Position numbers and translations under genes: made by a program. Below are positions 32,182 to 44,783 of a stretch of DNA of 64,000 bases, one piece after another (the stretch's first letter is position 1; every line of letters starts with the position of its first letter). The stretch is from Volutella citrinella (lineage: Eukaryota; Ascomycota; Sordariomycetes; Hypocreales; Nectriaceae): the NCBI GenBank assembly GCA_034401135.1, contig JAWZSP010000001.1:2914001-2978000 (forward strand), written 5' to 3'. The notes under the pieces are model-generated. The model did no database searches. It was given only the letters and a program-made list of their open reading frames with translations, and was not told the DNA's origin.

Positions 32182-33128
32182 ATGCCCGGCTTTGACTTCT
32201 CCAACTACAACCGCAATGCGGCCCTCCACGCTCGCGGAGTGCCGCTCCCCAAGGCCACCAGCACGGGTACAACCATCGTGGGCTGCATTTATGACGGTGG
32301 TGTCGTGGTATGTAATAATGAACCCCATTGCCGTCTCGATAACTTGAGCTATGGTCGCTGTTTGTGCGGCAAGCCCACCACGAGACTGGCTCCGACACAA
32401 GCTCTCCACCATGGCACCGCTGACATGCCCATCCACAGATCGCTGCCGATACCCGTGCCACTTCCGGACCTATTGTTGCGGACAAGAACTGCGAGAAGCT
32501 TCATTACATCGCCCCCCAAATCTGGTGTGCTGGTGCTGGTACTGCCGCCGATACCGAGTTCACGACGGCCATCATCTCCTCCCAGCTTGAGCTACACTCT
32601 CTCTCCACCGGCCGCAAGGCCCGCGTCGTTACCTGCATGACGATGCTCAAACAGCACCTCTTCCACTACCAAGGACATATCGGCGCCTATCTCGTCGTTG
32701 CCGGCTGCGATCCAACCGGAACCCACCTCTTCACCGTACACGCCCACGGTAGCACCGACAAGCTTCCCTATGTCACCATGGGCAGTGGTAGCTTGGCTGC
32801 CATGAGCGTTTTCGAAACCCAGTGGAAGCCCCAGTTGACTGAGGACGAGGCTGTGAAGCTGGCTAGCGATGCCATTCTGGCCGGTATCTGGAACGATCTT
32901 GGTTCAGGATCAAACGTCGATGTGGCCGTCATCACCAAGGACAAGACGACATTGAAGCGAAACTACATCACACCCAATGAGAAGAGCGCCAAGCTGCAGA
33001 GTTACGCTTTCCCCAAGGGAACGACAGCGGTGTTGAACGAGAAGGTGATCAAGAAGAACGACATTGGCCGGTATGTCACGGTGGAGGAGGTACCTCTCGA
33101 CAACGAGAAGATGGATGTCGACACCTAA
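32182..33128 (+). CDS. PUP1: 20S proteasome beta2 subunit (PUP1; trypsin-like site)
   Basis: Exons 32182-32307 and 32439-33128 give 271 residues. A 29-residue propeptide ends ...ATSTG; self-cleavage before Thr30 (G|TTIVG) would expose the catalytic threonine. The mature part contains [20 protein letters not shown] with the expected Asp and Lys of the catalytic site, and [14 protein letters not shown]. The C-terminal extension ([15 protein letters not shown]) is the arm that in beta2 wraps around beta3. Substrates are proteins unfolded by the 26S proteasome; beta2 cuts after basic residues. The intron lies just before Ile-Ala-Ala-Asp. Confidence 0.95.
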
Positions 33129-33891
33129 AGGGGCTGGATCCATTAGGGCGAAGAGGAAACTAGAAGGAATTGTAATAACACATTCAGAAATGCTAGAGGA
33201 TGGATTACTGAAGTTGGTCCTTGAAACTATTGTTGGTCTTTGATCCTGACCGCCTGGGCTCCTGCACCCATCTCACCTCTCTCTAAGCCCCGAGGTGCGC
33301 ATTCCTGCCATCCTGCGATTCAACTAAGCCCGACTGCACGACGCTTGCCCCCAAGTATCTACTAAAATGATCCTCAAGTATTGGTTACAAGAAAGAAATA
33401 AGAGGGGTATATGTGACGGATCAAGACCAAGTGTGCTGTGCGCTGGCACCAGCGAGATTTGATTCCGAATTACATTACTCCAATCGTTGCAGAGGATGCA
33501 GGGACACCGCTATCGCCAAAAGGAAGAAGAAGAAGTAAGAAGGAGAAGGAGAAGGAGAAAAAACAAAATGAAGATCGACTGGTGTGCGGTGAGCCCCGAC
33601 CACGTTTGTCCTTGCCAAGCGTCGCCACTTCGTTGTGATTAGTGTGAGGCTTGTAGTGGCCGAGCTGTGAAATGCCAAAGTGTAGAATGATGCGTCTTGT
33701 AGCGCATTTGGAACGCATGCCGTTTTACGCGCCTGTTGATGCCGGTGCCCCCGCCATCCCCCCGTCCCCCGTCCGCTCTCCTCCCCAATTTATTGCCAAA
33801 TCGCCGCCCGAAAACTCCTTATCAGATGCTATGTTTTAAAAGCGTTGGTCATCATTCGTGTTGGTGCTGTTTGTGATGTTGCAGGGCTGAT
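33129..33891. other. Convergent 3' region between PUP1 and the SEL1-repeat gene
   Basis: No gene. Contains a purine-rich run at 33518-33563 and C-rich stretches near 33745-33770. ORFs here are products of the low-complexity run. Confidence 0.5.
33518..33563 (+). repeat. Purine-rich (GAA/GGAGAA) low-complexity tract
   Basis: Forty-six bases, nearly all A or G, with repeated AAGAAG then AGGAGA units; only one pyrimidine. A simple-sequence tract between convergent genes. Confidence 0.8.
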
Positions 33892-36185
33892 CTATTTCAG
33901 TCCGAACATGGTCCGGGTTCGGGATTTGCTGCGAGCCTTCTTCTTATCCTTATCCTTCTTGGTGGCATCGTCGTCCATGTACTTGGACTTGTGAATCCTT
34001 TTGATCCGTTAGCAAAAAGGGGAGCCAGCGTTGAGGGGGGGCAAGGAACTTACCAGCTATTGCCGACCATGCTCATGCCCTTGGCCTCGGCCATGCGGTA
34101 AAACTTGGCGCTCTTCTTGAGGTTCTTCTTGCAGCCGATGCCTTGAGCATAGCAGAAGCCTGCCTCGGCAAGGGCATCTACATCACCCCAGTCTGCACAG
34201 TTGTCAGTATGAAGATGGGTGCGCAGGGGCATGTATGCAAACTTACTGCCGGCGATTTCGAAGCATCGCACGGCCAGGGCCTTGTCTTGTTCTATGCCCC
34301 AACCGTTCATATGGCTGACACCAAGCTCATATATACTCAGAGCAAACTGGGCCTTTCTTGTCCTATTCTCAACGATGTCCACGTGTTTGCCCTCCTTCGC
34401 TTGACCCTCGTCGTCTGCGATCTCAACACCAGCATACTCGGCAGCCTTGCGAAGCCACTCGACACCCTCCTTCTGGTTGGGTCTCATACCCCATCCGTGG
34501 CGGCAGGCCAACGCATACAGCAACATTGCTGTGGGGTTCTTCATCCGAGCCGCGTGGCGGAGGTGATAGGTGGACTCTTGCAGAGATCCGTTTTCGTGAC
34601 ACTCAATCCCCTTTGCCAAATGCTCTTCGGCAGACATCTCTGACGCAGTAGGGCCAGCCGAACGAGCAGTTTGCGGCCGGATGGTGCTGGCTGTGTCATT
34701 CGTGTTGATCGAGGCGGGCGTTCGTTCTCGACCTCTGGGCCTGTCTTCAGAGTATCGAACTGCCTCCGCCGAGGGTCGGCCAGTGCTGGGCTGTCCATGG
34801 GGTCCGGGTGCAGCATTCTCTGAGCGGACCTTTCTCAGTTCATATGATTCCCTGGCCATTGAGTCGGCAGAGGTCGTGCCCTCTTCGGGTATGGCCTTGG
34901 TCGAGGAGCTGGATGGCCTTGTTGGCGGGGACGGAGGAGCTTCTGGCTGCACTCTTTGCACATTGCTCGGGGGGACCATCGGTTGCTCCCATTGGTACGC
35001 GGCCTTCGTGGTTTGTTCAGAGAGATCTTCTGATCGTTGGATGGTCTTGCCACGGGGGAGAGAGAATTTGGAGTAGATGTATGACGGTGCTCCCTTGTCG
35101 TCCTGCGGGTCTGAAAAGGCGTCACTGTGCATGCTCACCGGGGTATAGGCTGCATCGTCCGCCAGGACAAACGAGGGCTGGCTGTCTGACGATGCTTGCC
35201 TGGATGGCGAGTCCATGATGGGGGTTCCAGACCTACTAAGCGGGCGAGAAAAGTTGAACGAGGGACGAGGAAGAGAGGAGGAGTCGGAAGCGGCAGAAGG
35301 CGATCGGCGGAACGAGCCCACGGCTGGGGATGTCATGGTACTGGTGAAAGCGGCGCTCCCAGATGAGAGCTTTCTAGGAGGTAGAGATTGGAAGGAACCG
35401 CTCATGTTGAAAGAACCCTCTTCGTCTGTGCCGGCCTGGGGTGAAGACATGTTGCTGGACGGTCTGCGATGGAATAGAGAACGAGGTGGCGCCAGGCCGA
35501 GTTCATCAAAGGAAGCCGCCTTTTGTTTCTCGGGAGATCCGGTAAAGGGGCCAGCGGCGCGCGGCGAAGGGATAGAGAGGTTCTCAGCCCTAGAAGAGGG
35601 TGACCCATGAGGTTCTGCCTCTGCTGGGGCAGTCATATCGTTGTTCATAGGTGAAGGTGACCGCTCCTTTCGAGCGCCAAAGTCAGTGATGGGTTCCTCC
35701 ACTGGCTGCTTCATCCTGCGACCTCGAGAGGGATCCCGCGGTGGAATCATGGGCACGGCCTCGTCGGGGGTGGGTGGAATCCGGCTCATTCGAGGGTGCA
35801 TGGACTTTGGGCGGCTTGCGTCGTCGCTAAAGGCATCCTCCATCTCAGTCCTCAGGCCGAGGCCAGAAGGCGCTCGGTCTGGGGATTCGGGAGACTCCAA
35901 TGCGTCATGAGAGATGCTTCGGAAATATTCAGATCGGCCTTGGACAATCAACGGGCTCTCGGTCGTAAGAGGAGGAAGCCTGCTAACGCGGTTGCCATCT
36001 TTGTCACTCTCTTGCAGTTGGCGGGCGAGCAATCGGCTCTGTAACGCAAAGGCATCCAGCGGCGACAGCTCGGGGGGAATCTCCCCGGCGACATGGGGTC
36101 TAGGCGATCGAAGAGGCTTGGGGACTGAGGAACTGGAAAAGGCAGAGTCGGACCGCAGGTCCAGGCCGGACGGTCGTGTCGCCAT
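33892..36185 (-). CDS. SEL1-repeat protein, Nif1/Dsf2-like
   Basis: Exons 36185-34247, 34192-34054 and 33997-33892 join in frame to 727 residues. The first 500 or so residues are Ser/Pro-rich and probably disordered (PELSPLDAFALQSRLLARQL is a conserved-looking island). From about 520 there are SEL1-type repeats: EHLAKGIECHENGSLQESTY, AMLLYALACRHGWGMRPNQK, FALSIYELGVSHMNGWGIEQ, DKALAVRCFEIAG and AEAGFCYAQGIGCKKNLKKS. The end is highly basic (KKDKDKKKARSKSRTRTMFG). Layout and repeat sequence resemble the fungal family that includes S. pombe Nif1 (mitotic inhibitor) and yeast Dsf2; that assignment is from memory and tentative. The start is the first ATG (MATRPSGLDL); a TTG two codons earlier is not used. 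Confidence 0.85.
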
Positions 36186-39100
36186 GGTCAATCAACGGGT
36201 GGGTGGTGCAGCGTCGTTCGTCGGTGCAAGGCCCCGTGCGAATTGGCCAACGGCTCGAGCCAAGACCGATGGCGAGGAGTATAGTTAATGAAGGTGGGTA
36301 ACTCGACTGCCCACGACAGTTCGACCGTTTGGAATTTGTCGCTGGATCGGGATTGGCTCTCGGTCGAATAATAGGGATCAGCGCCTTTGAAGGATAACGG
36401 CGCTGGCAGGGGTATTTGTGGTGCAGCAGCGGCAGCAGCAGCAGCGAGGCGGTCGCTGGTAGAGGCCAGGTGCTGAGCAGTCGGCGGCTCTGGTGGGCGC
36501 AAGAAGGAGTCGTGAGTTCCAGGAAGCCGGACAATTGTTGCCCTCTCGGGGTCAAAGGTGCCTGGCCCTGGTAGACGGACAACCAGCAAGCGACGGGGTG
36601 ATGCAGCGGACGGAGGCGCAGTCCTCGTGTGAGTTGGGAGGCGGAACGAGCGGGCCTTGTTGGAGATGAGCAGGGCAGTGCTCTGTAGTCGCAGTGCTGG
36701 TGCTGTATTGCGCGGGTGAGCGACGTGCCACGCCAGGCGGTGGAAGTCGCTTCGGGGCTTTGCTCGGTGTGTTGTTGACGATACTGGCTCGTGGGTCTCC
36801 TGGTCTCGTGGGGTGACGGGGACGGGAACCGATGGGCGGAAATGTCGACGGGACAAGGCGTCTGACCCCAAGAGGATCAGCAAAAGAAAGGGAAAATGAG
36901 TGAGCCCGTGAGTAACAACAGCCAGCCACAGCGCCGGGAGAGTTGCGCGTCACCTTTGGCTGTGAAGGATTGAGAGGACGGTACCGAGTGCTCACAGGCC
37001 GGGTGCCCGATGGAGGCGAATTACGCAGTAAATTATGATTTATGCTGGACAGGCTTCAGGATCCAAACATACCTCGCCATACCTTTAAGGTACGGGACAC
37101 ACTCCTTAGCGGTGGCGGCCACTGAGGGAAAAGGGTGGAGTGGAGGAATGGGGCAGCTGGATCTTGGTGGAGGGTAAGCCACCCAGCATGCACAGTACCA
37201 GTATTGCGGGCACCCTATCGCTGCTGTACGTGGCGCATAGGGCCCGGCATCCGTTGTAACTGCATTGGAACCTGGCGCCGTGCAGCGTCCTGCTGTGCTA
37301 CGCCTAACTCGACACGCTCCGTTCACTTTGGGCATAGCAAGCAACAGCCCAAGCACCAAAGGAGGGAGGGGAGATCAGCCACACACGTACATATTGCCCG
37401 TTCTTTGCCCATTCTGCGGGGGGCACTCTCAAAGAGCACCTAATGTTTGCATGCCGCGTGGCAACCACAACAGCACGTCTGGTTCATTGTTACAACACAT
37501 TGCATCGACCTGCAGGATGGCTGCCAGGACCAAGGAGTGCGCTCTGACAGCGCTCGTGAGGGGCGACTCCTACTCGCTCCAGCTCGCGTTCCAATTAGTT
37601 GTTACAGTCAGGGGGGGCCGCTCCACCGATCACTTCCAGTGTGGTCGGGGGCGGTAAAGGGTGAGTGAGGTGGGCACCTCACTTCCAGGAATCCAGTTGT
37701 TCCCCCTACTGATAATTAATACAGGCCAAGGGACTGGACTGTCGTTGACAGACCTCGCGAACCAGCGTCGAGGCTGGGGCTTTCTCTGTTACGCCGCGAT
37801 CCCCGAAGGCGCTCCAGATCTCAGCAGAGCACGGGTAGTGCGGTAGCGGCGGCGTCGAAGGCGTTCCAGAGGCCTTGGCGCGGCACCGTAAGCGTGACGG
37901 CGATCGCTGCGATGCACCCGACCAGCTGCTTGAATACGAGCTTGCCGTGCGATGCCATGCTGGCGGCGACGAGGGATTGCGGGCGAGATTATGCACGACA
38001 GTATTCCAGAACTTTGGCGTGTTACCCAGTACCAAGTCCACAGCCGGTGGCCAAATTCTTGGCGGCTCCCTATCCCTATCCCCATTCACACCTAACCACC
38101 TCTGCCTCTGCCCGTTGGAGGCCCCTTGGTTTCATTTCACTACACGACCATCCATGCCTTTGTAGCTACCTAGGTACGGAGTAATTAGTCCTTCACAACC
38201 CGCCCTTCCTACCACGGGCGTACGGACTGCTGCTGATAGCTTGATTGCCTCGCTACCGACCTACCCAACCTAGTCATCTCCGTATCAGGAGGGACCCAGT
38301 GGGGATAACCTCCAAAAAGGCTCGCGGGAGGCTTCAACTAGTCTATGCCGGCTGCTAATTGTTGGACATGTGCTCAGAGAAAACAGCGGTATCTTCACTG
38401 TCCGGCCGGTGGCCGCCAACAGCATGGATCCCTGCTAGCGCCGACGAATGGAGCACCTAGAGCCCAGCGATCCTGGAGTGCGGAACTGGAGTCTGGCTCT
38501 GGCTGTCAAGACTCAAGAGACAGGCGTTACACAAGTGATACACATCTCAAACCCAAACCCTCTTGGCTGTGGCACTGGCAGTACATACTGCAATAGCAGG
38601 CAGGACACTACAGTACAGTACAGGAGGGAGCTGAAACACCTCCCAACGATGGCTACAAGGTCATGCCAGCCTGTTTGTCAATTGGTCTCATCCTCGACAG
38701 CCACCCGGTCTGGGGTGCATCCGTTGTCTCTTGATTTCGCGTTGCCCGGGTCAGCTTAGACTGCCCCTCCACTCACCTCGTCCCTTCCTCCACTCTTCTG
38801 GTCAACGTAGACGGCTCAACTGGCAGGCTCTCGCAGCGCATGCCCTTCTGGGGGGTTCAGCTCCCGTAATTACTCCCTGTCAGGTCCTCGGCCACGACCG
38901 TGCCGTGCCTTGCTCAGCTGATCCAATCGCTAGCTCCACGCCTGCGCATCGGCGACGGCTACGGGATATAGGGATAGTTATTACGGCGTCCAACGTGCAG
39001 TGTTCATCTGGTGCAGGCTACAGTCAGCGTGGCGAGCCCCTTCGCCTTTGGTTCTAGGTCCGAGTCCGTATATTGGCCTCTCCTGGATGACTGGCAAGGT

Positions 39101-40413
39101 ACCTACTAATTACGCACTAGGTCTCACCCCTGGCCAACCAAGCCGCATCAGCTGCGACAGTTTGGCTAGCCACATGCCCAGCACCCACTTTGTTTTTTTT
39201 ATAGCAATCCATGGGACGCTACGGATGGCCAGGCGGAGCAGGGGCGGGATTGGGGCGGCCCCTCCCCATGTCATTACTCGCATGAGCCAGTACGAAGCCT
39301 GACACCAGCGGAAGGTATCCAGACGACGATCCAGACACAGGCAACCGCATGGAATGGAACACAGACCTCGGAGCCAGTTCGCGGATTGAACCTCTGCTAT
39401 TTCCATCCACCCTGCTAGTCACCCCCGGCTTCAGTCTATGACATCGATGCATTTTTAATGCAACATCATTGTACTATGGAATTTATTTGCAGGTGGCATT
39501 GGCGTCTGAGTCCTGGGGGCCGTTGCACCAGGCCACGATGGCCCATGCAGATTCCTACCCAGCGCTAGTTGTCAAATTGACGGTTAGTTCTTTCTTTCCT
39601 TTTTTCCTCTGTTCGTGTTGCATAGTCGCGGGCTGCAGAGGCGAGAAGAAGCTGTCCTCATCTAATCCCGAAGGAGTGCAGAGCCATGCCAAGATATATG
39701 TCAGCGCTCGTCATCAAAAATGACAGCTGTGGCAACCAGCCCCAACAAAGAAGATCCTTTTGTCGCTTCTGATATGGTCTCGGCCTCTTCGGCCCATCCT
39801 TTGATCAAGCCCATCCCCCACACACCACTTGAGCCACATCCACCAATGAGACAGCGCGTCTCTAACAGCCCTTTCTTGAAGAGAGGGAACAGTTAAAACC
39901 TGGCCCACTGTGAGAGCCCAACTGACTGGTCAGAAAGCTGTGGTATAGAGGATGAAACAGATCTCGATGTAATGTCGATGCCAAGCACCCCTTAAGTACA
40001 GTACAGTCAGGGACAACCGATGTAAACTACCAAACTATACTTGACTACAAACTACTACCCAGCTTCTTTGAACCACGCACCATGATGAGGCGCACCACGT
40101 TCGAAACCAGGAAGCGGTTGAGATCAACGCATCCATGTACATTTAAACGGCCAAGATACTGCAGTGATAGCAATGACGATTTTGCATCATCTATATTCCT
40201 AGCAGCAAATGTAGTCCACCAACCAAGTACTTGTACTTATCAACCAAGCAAGTTACACTGCTATCAGACTAAGTAAAAATCCGATCAATGCCCAGTTATC
40301 CCAAAACGCCAGCCTATGCATGTAGCAGGACTCTACACTGAGTACAATCGCCACGGCCATCCAGTAGTCTGGAGCCCAATGGCGCATTCCATGGTCTTGC
40401 CCCTTTTCTCTCT
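36186..40413. other. 4.2-kb region without a supported gene
   Basis: The first 0.8 kb is the probable promoter and leader of the SEL1-repeat gene; it includes a CAG-type low-complexity run near 36422-36445 and an ORF (36188-36883) without protein character. From 37 to 40.3 kb I find only short frames on both strands, no tRNA fold, no transposase-like peptide and no terminal repeats. The region includes a perfect inverted repeat (37664-37683), CTACCTAGGTAC-type sequences (38163) and repeated TACAGTACAG (38610, 39993). It could hold a non-coding transcript, an eroded repeat or a lost gene. Confidence 0.45.
37664..37683. repeat. Perfect inverted repeat, 9-bp arms
   Basis: AGTGAGGTG and its exact reverse complement CACCTCACT are separated by GG. 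This could form a small hairpin or bind a dimeric regulator. Confidence 0.6.
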
Positions 40414-41910
40414 TTACAGATCCTTGGAGCGCATCTTCTTGAGCCGAGAAGCACCCTCAAACAAGCCCCGGTCGACAGCGGCCGCAACAGTGAGAGTGCC
40501 ACCAACGACAGCGCACAGGCCGGCGAGAAATCCGAGGAAGGTCTTGGACCTCTGCTCCCGGTTGATAACCTTCATTGGGGAAATGTCCTACTCAAGCGTT
40601 AGTCTTGGTCTCGGGTTCAACGACAATGCAGAACATGGACGAAAACAAAGATGAAAGTAGGGACCGAGAAGATGCACAGGGGAAACTCACATAGGAGAAG
40701 AAAACACCGGGAATGCCGCCGCGGGAATGCATGCGCTCGGCGTGGCCCTCGGCGGCATCGTTGCCACCAGCCAGGCTCCTCTTGTGGCTCGTGACAGAGT
40801 ATTGGTGGGTTTCCACACTACCATCATCTCCATATCCATAGCTGCCCAGGCCAGTTCGATCCTTGGACGACAGGAATCGCGGGGCATTGCTGTCCCAGCC
40901 GAGGGGCAGGTACGAGGTGGGCACGATCTTGACGAAGTACATGTAATTGAAGTTGGGGTCTCGGGTAGCTTGTTGGGTGCCGTCCAGCGGGTTCTGGTGG
41001 TGGTTGGTCCAGGGGGTAGCCTTGGCGCCGAGCTTGTGAGTGACGTCCTCGGGAAGCTGAGGGCCGAAGCGCACGGAGTGGATGATGTGTGTGAAGTCAT
41101 GGGTCTTGCCCTCGGGAGCATCCCAGTAGTTCTTCAGGTCGTGGACGTGCATGTTTCCATTGCTGAAGCTGCGGCCAGGAGCCAGGTGGAAGTTTCCAAT
41201 AACCTTGTTCACGCGGAGGTTGCCCTCAATGCGGCATCCTTCTTCTCGCTGCTCGTCCAGTCTCTCGGCGTAGTGTTCGCGCTCACACTGCTCAACACCC
41301 TCGCCACGACCAAAGGCCCACGATGCCAGGGCATAGGCTTCCCGGACTTCGTCGCAGGTATTGCAGCACCCCTTCTTCACGGCGTCTGGAGGCGTAGGTG
41401 CACCGTAGCACTCACCACAGTAGTTGGGGTCGAGATGCGTGGCAGGTTCGTTGTGGAGTGAGAGGGACTTGATGTCGATAATGCCACCGCCCTGGGCCTG
41501 GGGGCGAAGTCGGACCTTGTTGACTCCGTGGACGAGGCCGTGCTGCTGTTCGCCGGAAACATCCATAACATCAAGGGTCAGGAGCTCGCAAGGCATCTTC
41601 GGGAAGGTGATGTTGAGGTGGATCTCCATCCGTTCTCCTGTCGCAAGAGTGTCAGCCGAAAGAACCCAACCACAGCGCATGTACAGGCCATGCGGTAACC
41701 ATAGGGGAGTGAATTACCTCGGCCCTTGTCCACAATGAGCTCCGGGTGTATCACGACCCGACGGTAATCCGCCCATTCGCCCCAAGCAAGGAACAGCACC
41801 ACAAGCAGGGAAGCAATGGTGACAATGCCGCCGCTGGTAGTCCTGATGCGTGCCTCATCGACTGTCTTGGTGAAGGCATCAAGCCTTGTGAATCGCGACT
41901 TGGGAGCCAT
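40414..41910 (-). CDS. ERV46: ER-Golgi cargo receptor subunit ERV46
   Basis: Membrane protein that cycles between ER and Golgi in a complex with Erv41 and retrieves escaped ER proteins. Exons 41910-41718, 41637-40691 and 40587-40414 join in frame to 437 residues. Two membrane segments: near residues 27-45 (IVTIASLLVVLFLAWGEW) and near 395-415 (FLGFLAGLCAVVGGTLTVAA). The large luminal part between them has the conserved cysteines CGECYGA and GCCNTCDEVREAY, plus GCRIEGNLRVNKVIGNFHL and HIIHSVRFGPQLP. The end is LKKMRSKDL, a basic cytosolic tail. No part is missing compared with yeast Erv46 (415 aa). Confidence 0.94.
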
Positions 41911-42647
41911 CGCGTGGGTGGGTGCTGCAAGTCGCCGATAGCAAGAGGGAGTTGTCGGCAATCGTCAAGATTCCAATCCAATCAACGGGGGGTCCGAATC
42001 GCACGCGACCAGGAGCGAGAAGTGGTGGCAAGGAGGGACTGGGAATTCAATTGCAATGGGCAACGAGCACCATTTAAGCCAGAGTTGCGCCGCACAGGCC
42101 TGAAGGGAATGTAGGAAAACGGTCGCGATGCGGAGTTGGGATGTCGCAGAAAGTAATCTTGGAAAGTATGGCGCCCCGAAGCCACGTCTGCTTGAGGCCA
42201 CCTTCACCAATTCACCCGTAGGAAGGCCTAAGCGTGGTAAAATGCGGCTGAGTGTGCCCAAGAAGGCAATTGCCAGGGTCCAAGAGCCTAGGATCACTCC
42301 TGTCCTGGCGCGCGCATAGCGTCAAAGGCACAGGCGCTTCATAGGAGCGGTAGAACCTCGGAGTGGGCCCGCATTTTATGCTGGGCGGGCTCCAAACCAA
42401 AGCATCATGAGCTCTCAATAGCCAACCAAATCTCAGTCATCAAGTCAAGTCAGTTACTCACTACAAGGCGCTGCGTACCCGTTGCCGAACAAGGCTGCTC
42501 CCTCGAACCTCGAGTCGAATCAACAGATCCTGAAACAACCCGAGGGAAGTTCCCCCACCGCCTTGCCTCTGGCTGCAGCCGCCGTCGCGATTCTTTGTTT
42601 GCTTCCAGCTTCGAAACCAACGCTCGCCTCTCCAAAAGCTTGCCAAC
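41911..42647. promoter_or_regulatory. Divergent promoter region of ERV46 and the RNA15-like gene
   Basis: A 737-bp gap. It contains short frames without protein character. Near 42370 there is a CATTTTATGC stretch, and the RNA15-side leader (42490-42647) is C-rich. Confidence 0.45.
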
Positions 42648-43724
42648 ATGTCCACGAGACCACCATCCCGCGTCGTCTTCGTGGGAAACATCCCATATGG
42701 TCCGGCTCCCCCTCTATGCGCAACCCAATCTTCCTCTGACCTTGTCCATTCTAGGCCTTTCCGAGGAGCAAATCACCGACATCTTCAGCAGCGCAGGCAA
42801 GGTCGAGCGATTCCGCCTCGTCTATGATTCCGAAACTGGACGCCCCAAGGGCTTTGGCTTCGCCGACTATCCAGACACTGGTATTTTCCCCTTTTCCCCA
42901 GGCTCGCACGTCATATTTGTTTCTAATTAAACCAAACAGACTCGGCCTCGTCCGCGGTGCGCAACTTGAACGACTATGAGATCATGGGCAGGAAGCTTCG
43001 AGTCGACTTTTCGAACGACCAAAAGAGCGCCGATGAGGATAACCAGGTAAATATTAGCACGCCCTCTACAGCCACTCGTTGGAAAGCGCGCCATCTGACA
43101 TTTGAATTGAAGCAGGGTTCCGCTGGACACAGCGCTCATGCGTCGAATGGTGCTGGCGCCTACGCGGCACAGTCGAGCAGCCTACCACCACTGCCGGCTG
43201 GAAAAGAACTCCCTCCTGGTGTCACCTGCACTGACGCCATCTCACGCACCCTAGAGACGCTCCCACCACCGCAACTTCTCGACATTCTCGTCCAGATGAA
43301 GACACTGGCATCTTCTGAGCCCCAGCGAGCTACGGAGCTGCTCCAACAAGCACCGCAGCTCGCCTATGCCGTTTTCCAAGCGCTCCTTCTTATGGGCCTC
43401 GTGTCTCCGGAGGCTATTCAGTCAGTAGTTGAGCCAGGAGCCCCCCCACCTCAGGCTCCTCCAGGCGGATTCCCCGGCGCCCCGATGCCTGGCTACCCTG
43501 TCGCGAGCAACACCCCTCCGGTCATGGCCGCGCCTTACCAGGCACCGCCTCCGCAGGCATATAGCGCTCCTGCTGCCGCCCCGGCGCCGGCGGTGCAGGA
43601 CCCTGATGCTCTGATGCGGGCAGTGATGGACCTGACCCAGGCCCAGATCGACATGCTTCCCGACGCCGAACGACAGCAAATTCTCGCCCTTCGTGCCACT
43701 TTTGCCGGCCAGCAGCGAAGGTAA
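42648..43724 (+). CDS. RNA15: mRNA 3'-end processing factor RNA15 / CstF-64 type
   Basis: Binds U/GU-rich RNA and helps position pre-mRNA cleavage. Exons 42648-42699, 42755-42880, 42940-43046 and 43116-43724 join to 297 residues. An N-terminal RRM is built from three exons: RNP2 VVFVGNIPYG, SEEQITDIFSSAGKVERFRL, RNP1 GRPKGFGFADY. The hinge domain lies near 130-195 (LLDILVQMKTLASSEPQRAT, APQLAYAVFQALLLMGLVSP) and binds the Rna14/CstF-77 partner. A Pro/Ala-rich linker follows, then the C-terminal helical domain (LTQAQIDMLPDAERQQILAL). The donor of intron 1 (GTCCGG) is weak, but the RRM sequence requires it. The human protein is longer; the fungal length is normal. Confidence 0.93.
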
Positions 43725-44783
43725 ACCACTCTGTGAGGGTTTGCAGCACTTGGTTCTCGCAACGCCATGTTAGAGACAATGCAAACAAGCAATCCCTTTG
43801 TTAGCAGTCGGCCGAGGCGACGACACCCCTCGAGCGCCGTCGGCTTTTTTTTTTTCTTAGGCGTTTTGGCGTGGGGCAGGCAGTTAATTTCGGTTCCCAA
43901 GTGTTCTCAATCTCGCTCAGCATGAATTCTTAGGCAAAAGAGTTGGATTACGGGTCAAGTTGAGATCCCGACTGATCTTGGTCTGGTGTTTGGCAAAAGT
44001 CGGCCGATAGTTTACAAATGGTCTTGAAGGCGTCGTCGCCCGGGCCAGGTGGGAGGTCGAAAAGAATGTAAGACAGGTTGGGCCCAGGACTAGATACCCA
44101 GAGCTTCAAATAAGGCGAAGACGCGATTCATCCCCTCGTCCGCGCACTGCTGCTCCGTTTCACCGTTTCTCTTCAGCAACTCACACAATTTAGTCGGGAC
44201 GTAGGGTAGGCACCGGGCCACCACGATATACTACTCGCTTCTCTAGAACCTCACCTGTCAAAGAAAAATTGCTAGTTGTTATTTCCCTCTGGGTTTACAA
44301 TTTAACGCTCTCGTTTGTCTCCGAGCGGTTGATTCCGCTGGAATTCCATTTCATTGACACGCTACTGGGCGATCTCGTCCTTCATTCATCCAACAAGGCA
44401 GGAAACGCATAAAAAGAAAGTCCCGATCACACGCCGGGCTGTGGAAAGCTACAAAAGAGAGAAATGTGCATCAAATCGATAGTCTCTGTAGTCCCCTGTA
44501 TCCCTTGCCCCGTCTAGGGAGCTTGATGGGGCTTCCACCCGCCGCTCACCAATATCCCACCGTATTGTGTTGTCGTTCGCCTCAATCGCATCTACTCCAG
44601 ACTCCAAACCACCCGGGAAAAAAAGAAAAAGGGAAACCAAGTTCTAGCATGGCTTTTACTGATCCAATAGGGACCGGAATCCAAACTCCTAAGGCAGTTG
44701 CTGCCTGCGATAACCGAATGTGAGAAACGTCGCTATGTCCATCATGCACCACCAAAACCCTCCGCCTTCGCCTAGGCCGGGTC
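43725..44783. other. Convergent 3' region between RNA15 and MNR2
   Basis: About 1.06 kb. Has a poly-T run near 43847-43857 and T-rich or AT-rich stretches around 44265-44300. Short frames on both strands lack coding features; no RNA gene is seen. Confidence 0.5.

Noticed and set aside
36188..36883. 231-codon minus-strand ORF upstream of the SEL1-repeat gene
   Set aside because: Low-complexity Pro/Ser/Arg translation, no motif; more likely promoter and leader.
40727..41461. 244-codon ORF on the + strand
   Set aside because: Antisense to ERV46, which has clear conserved cysteines and membrane segments.
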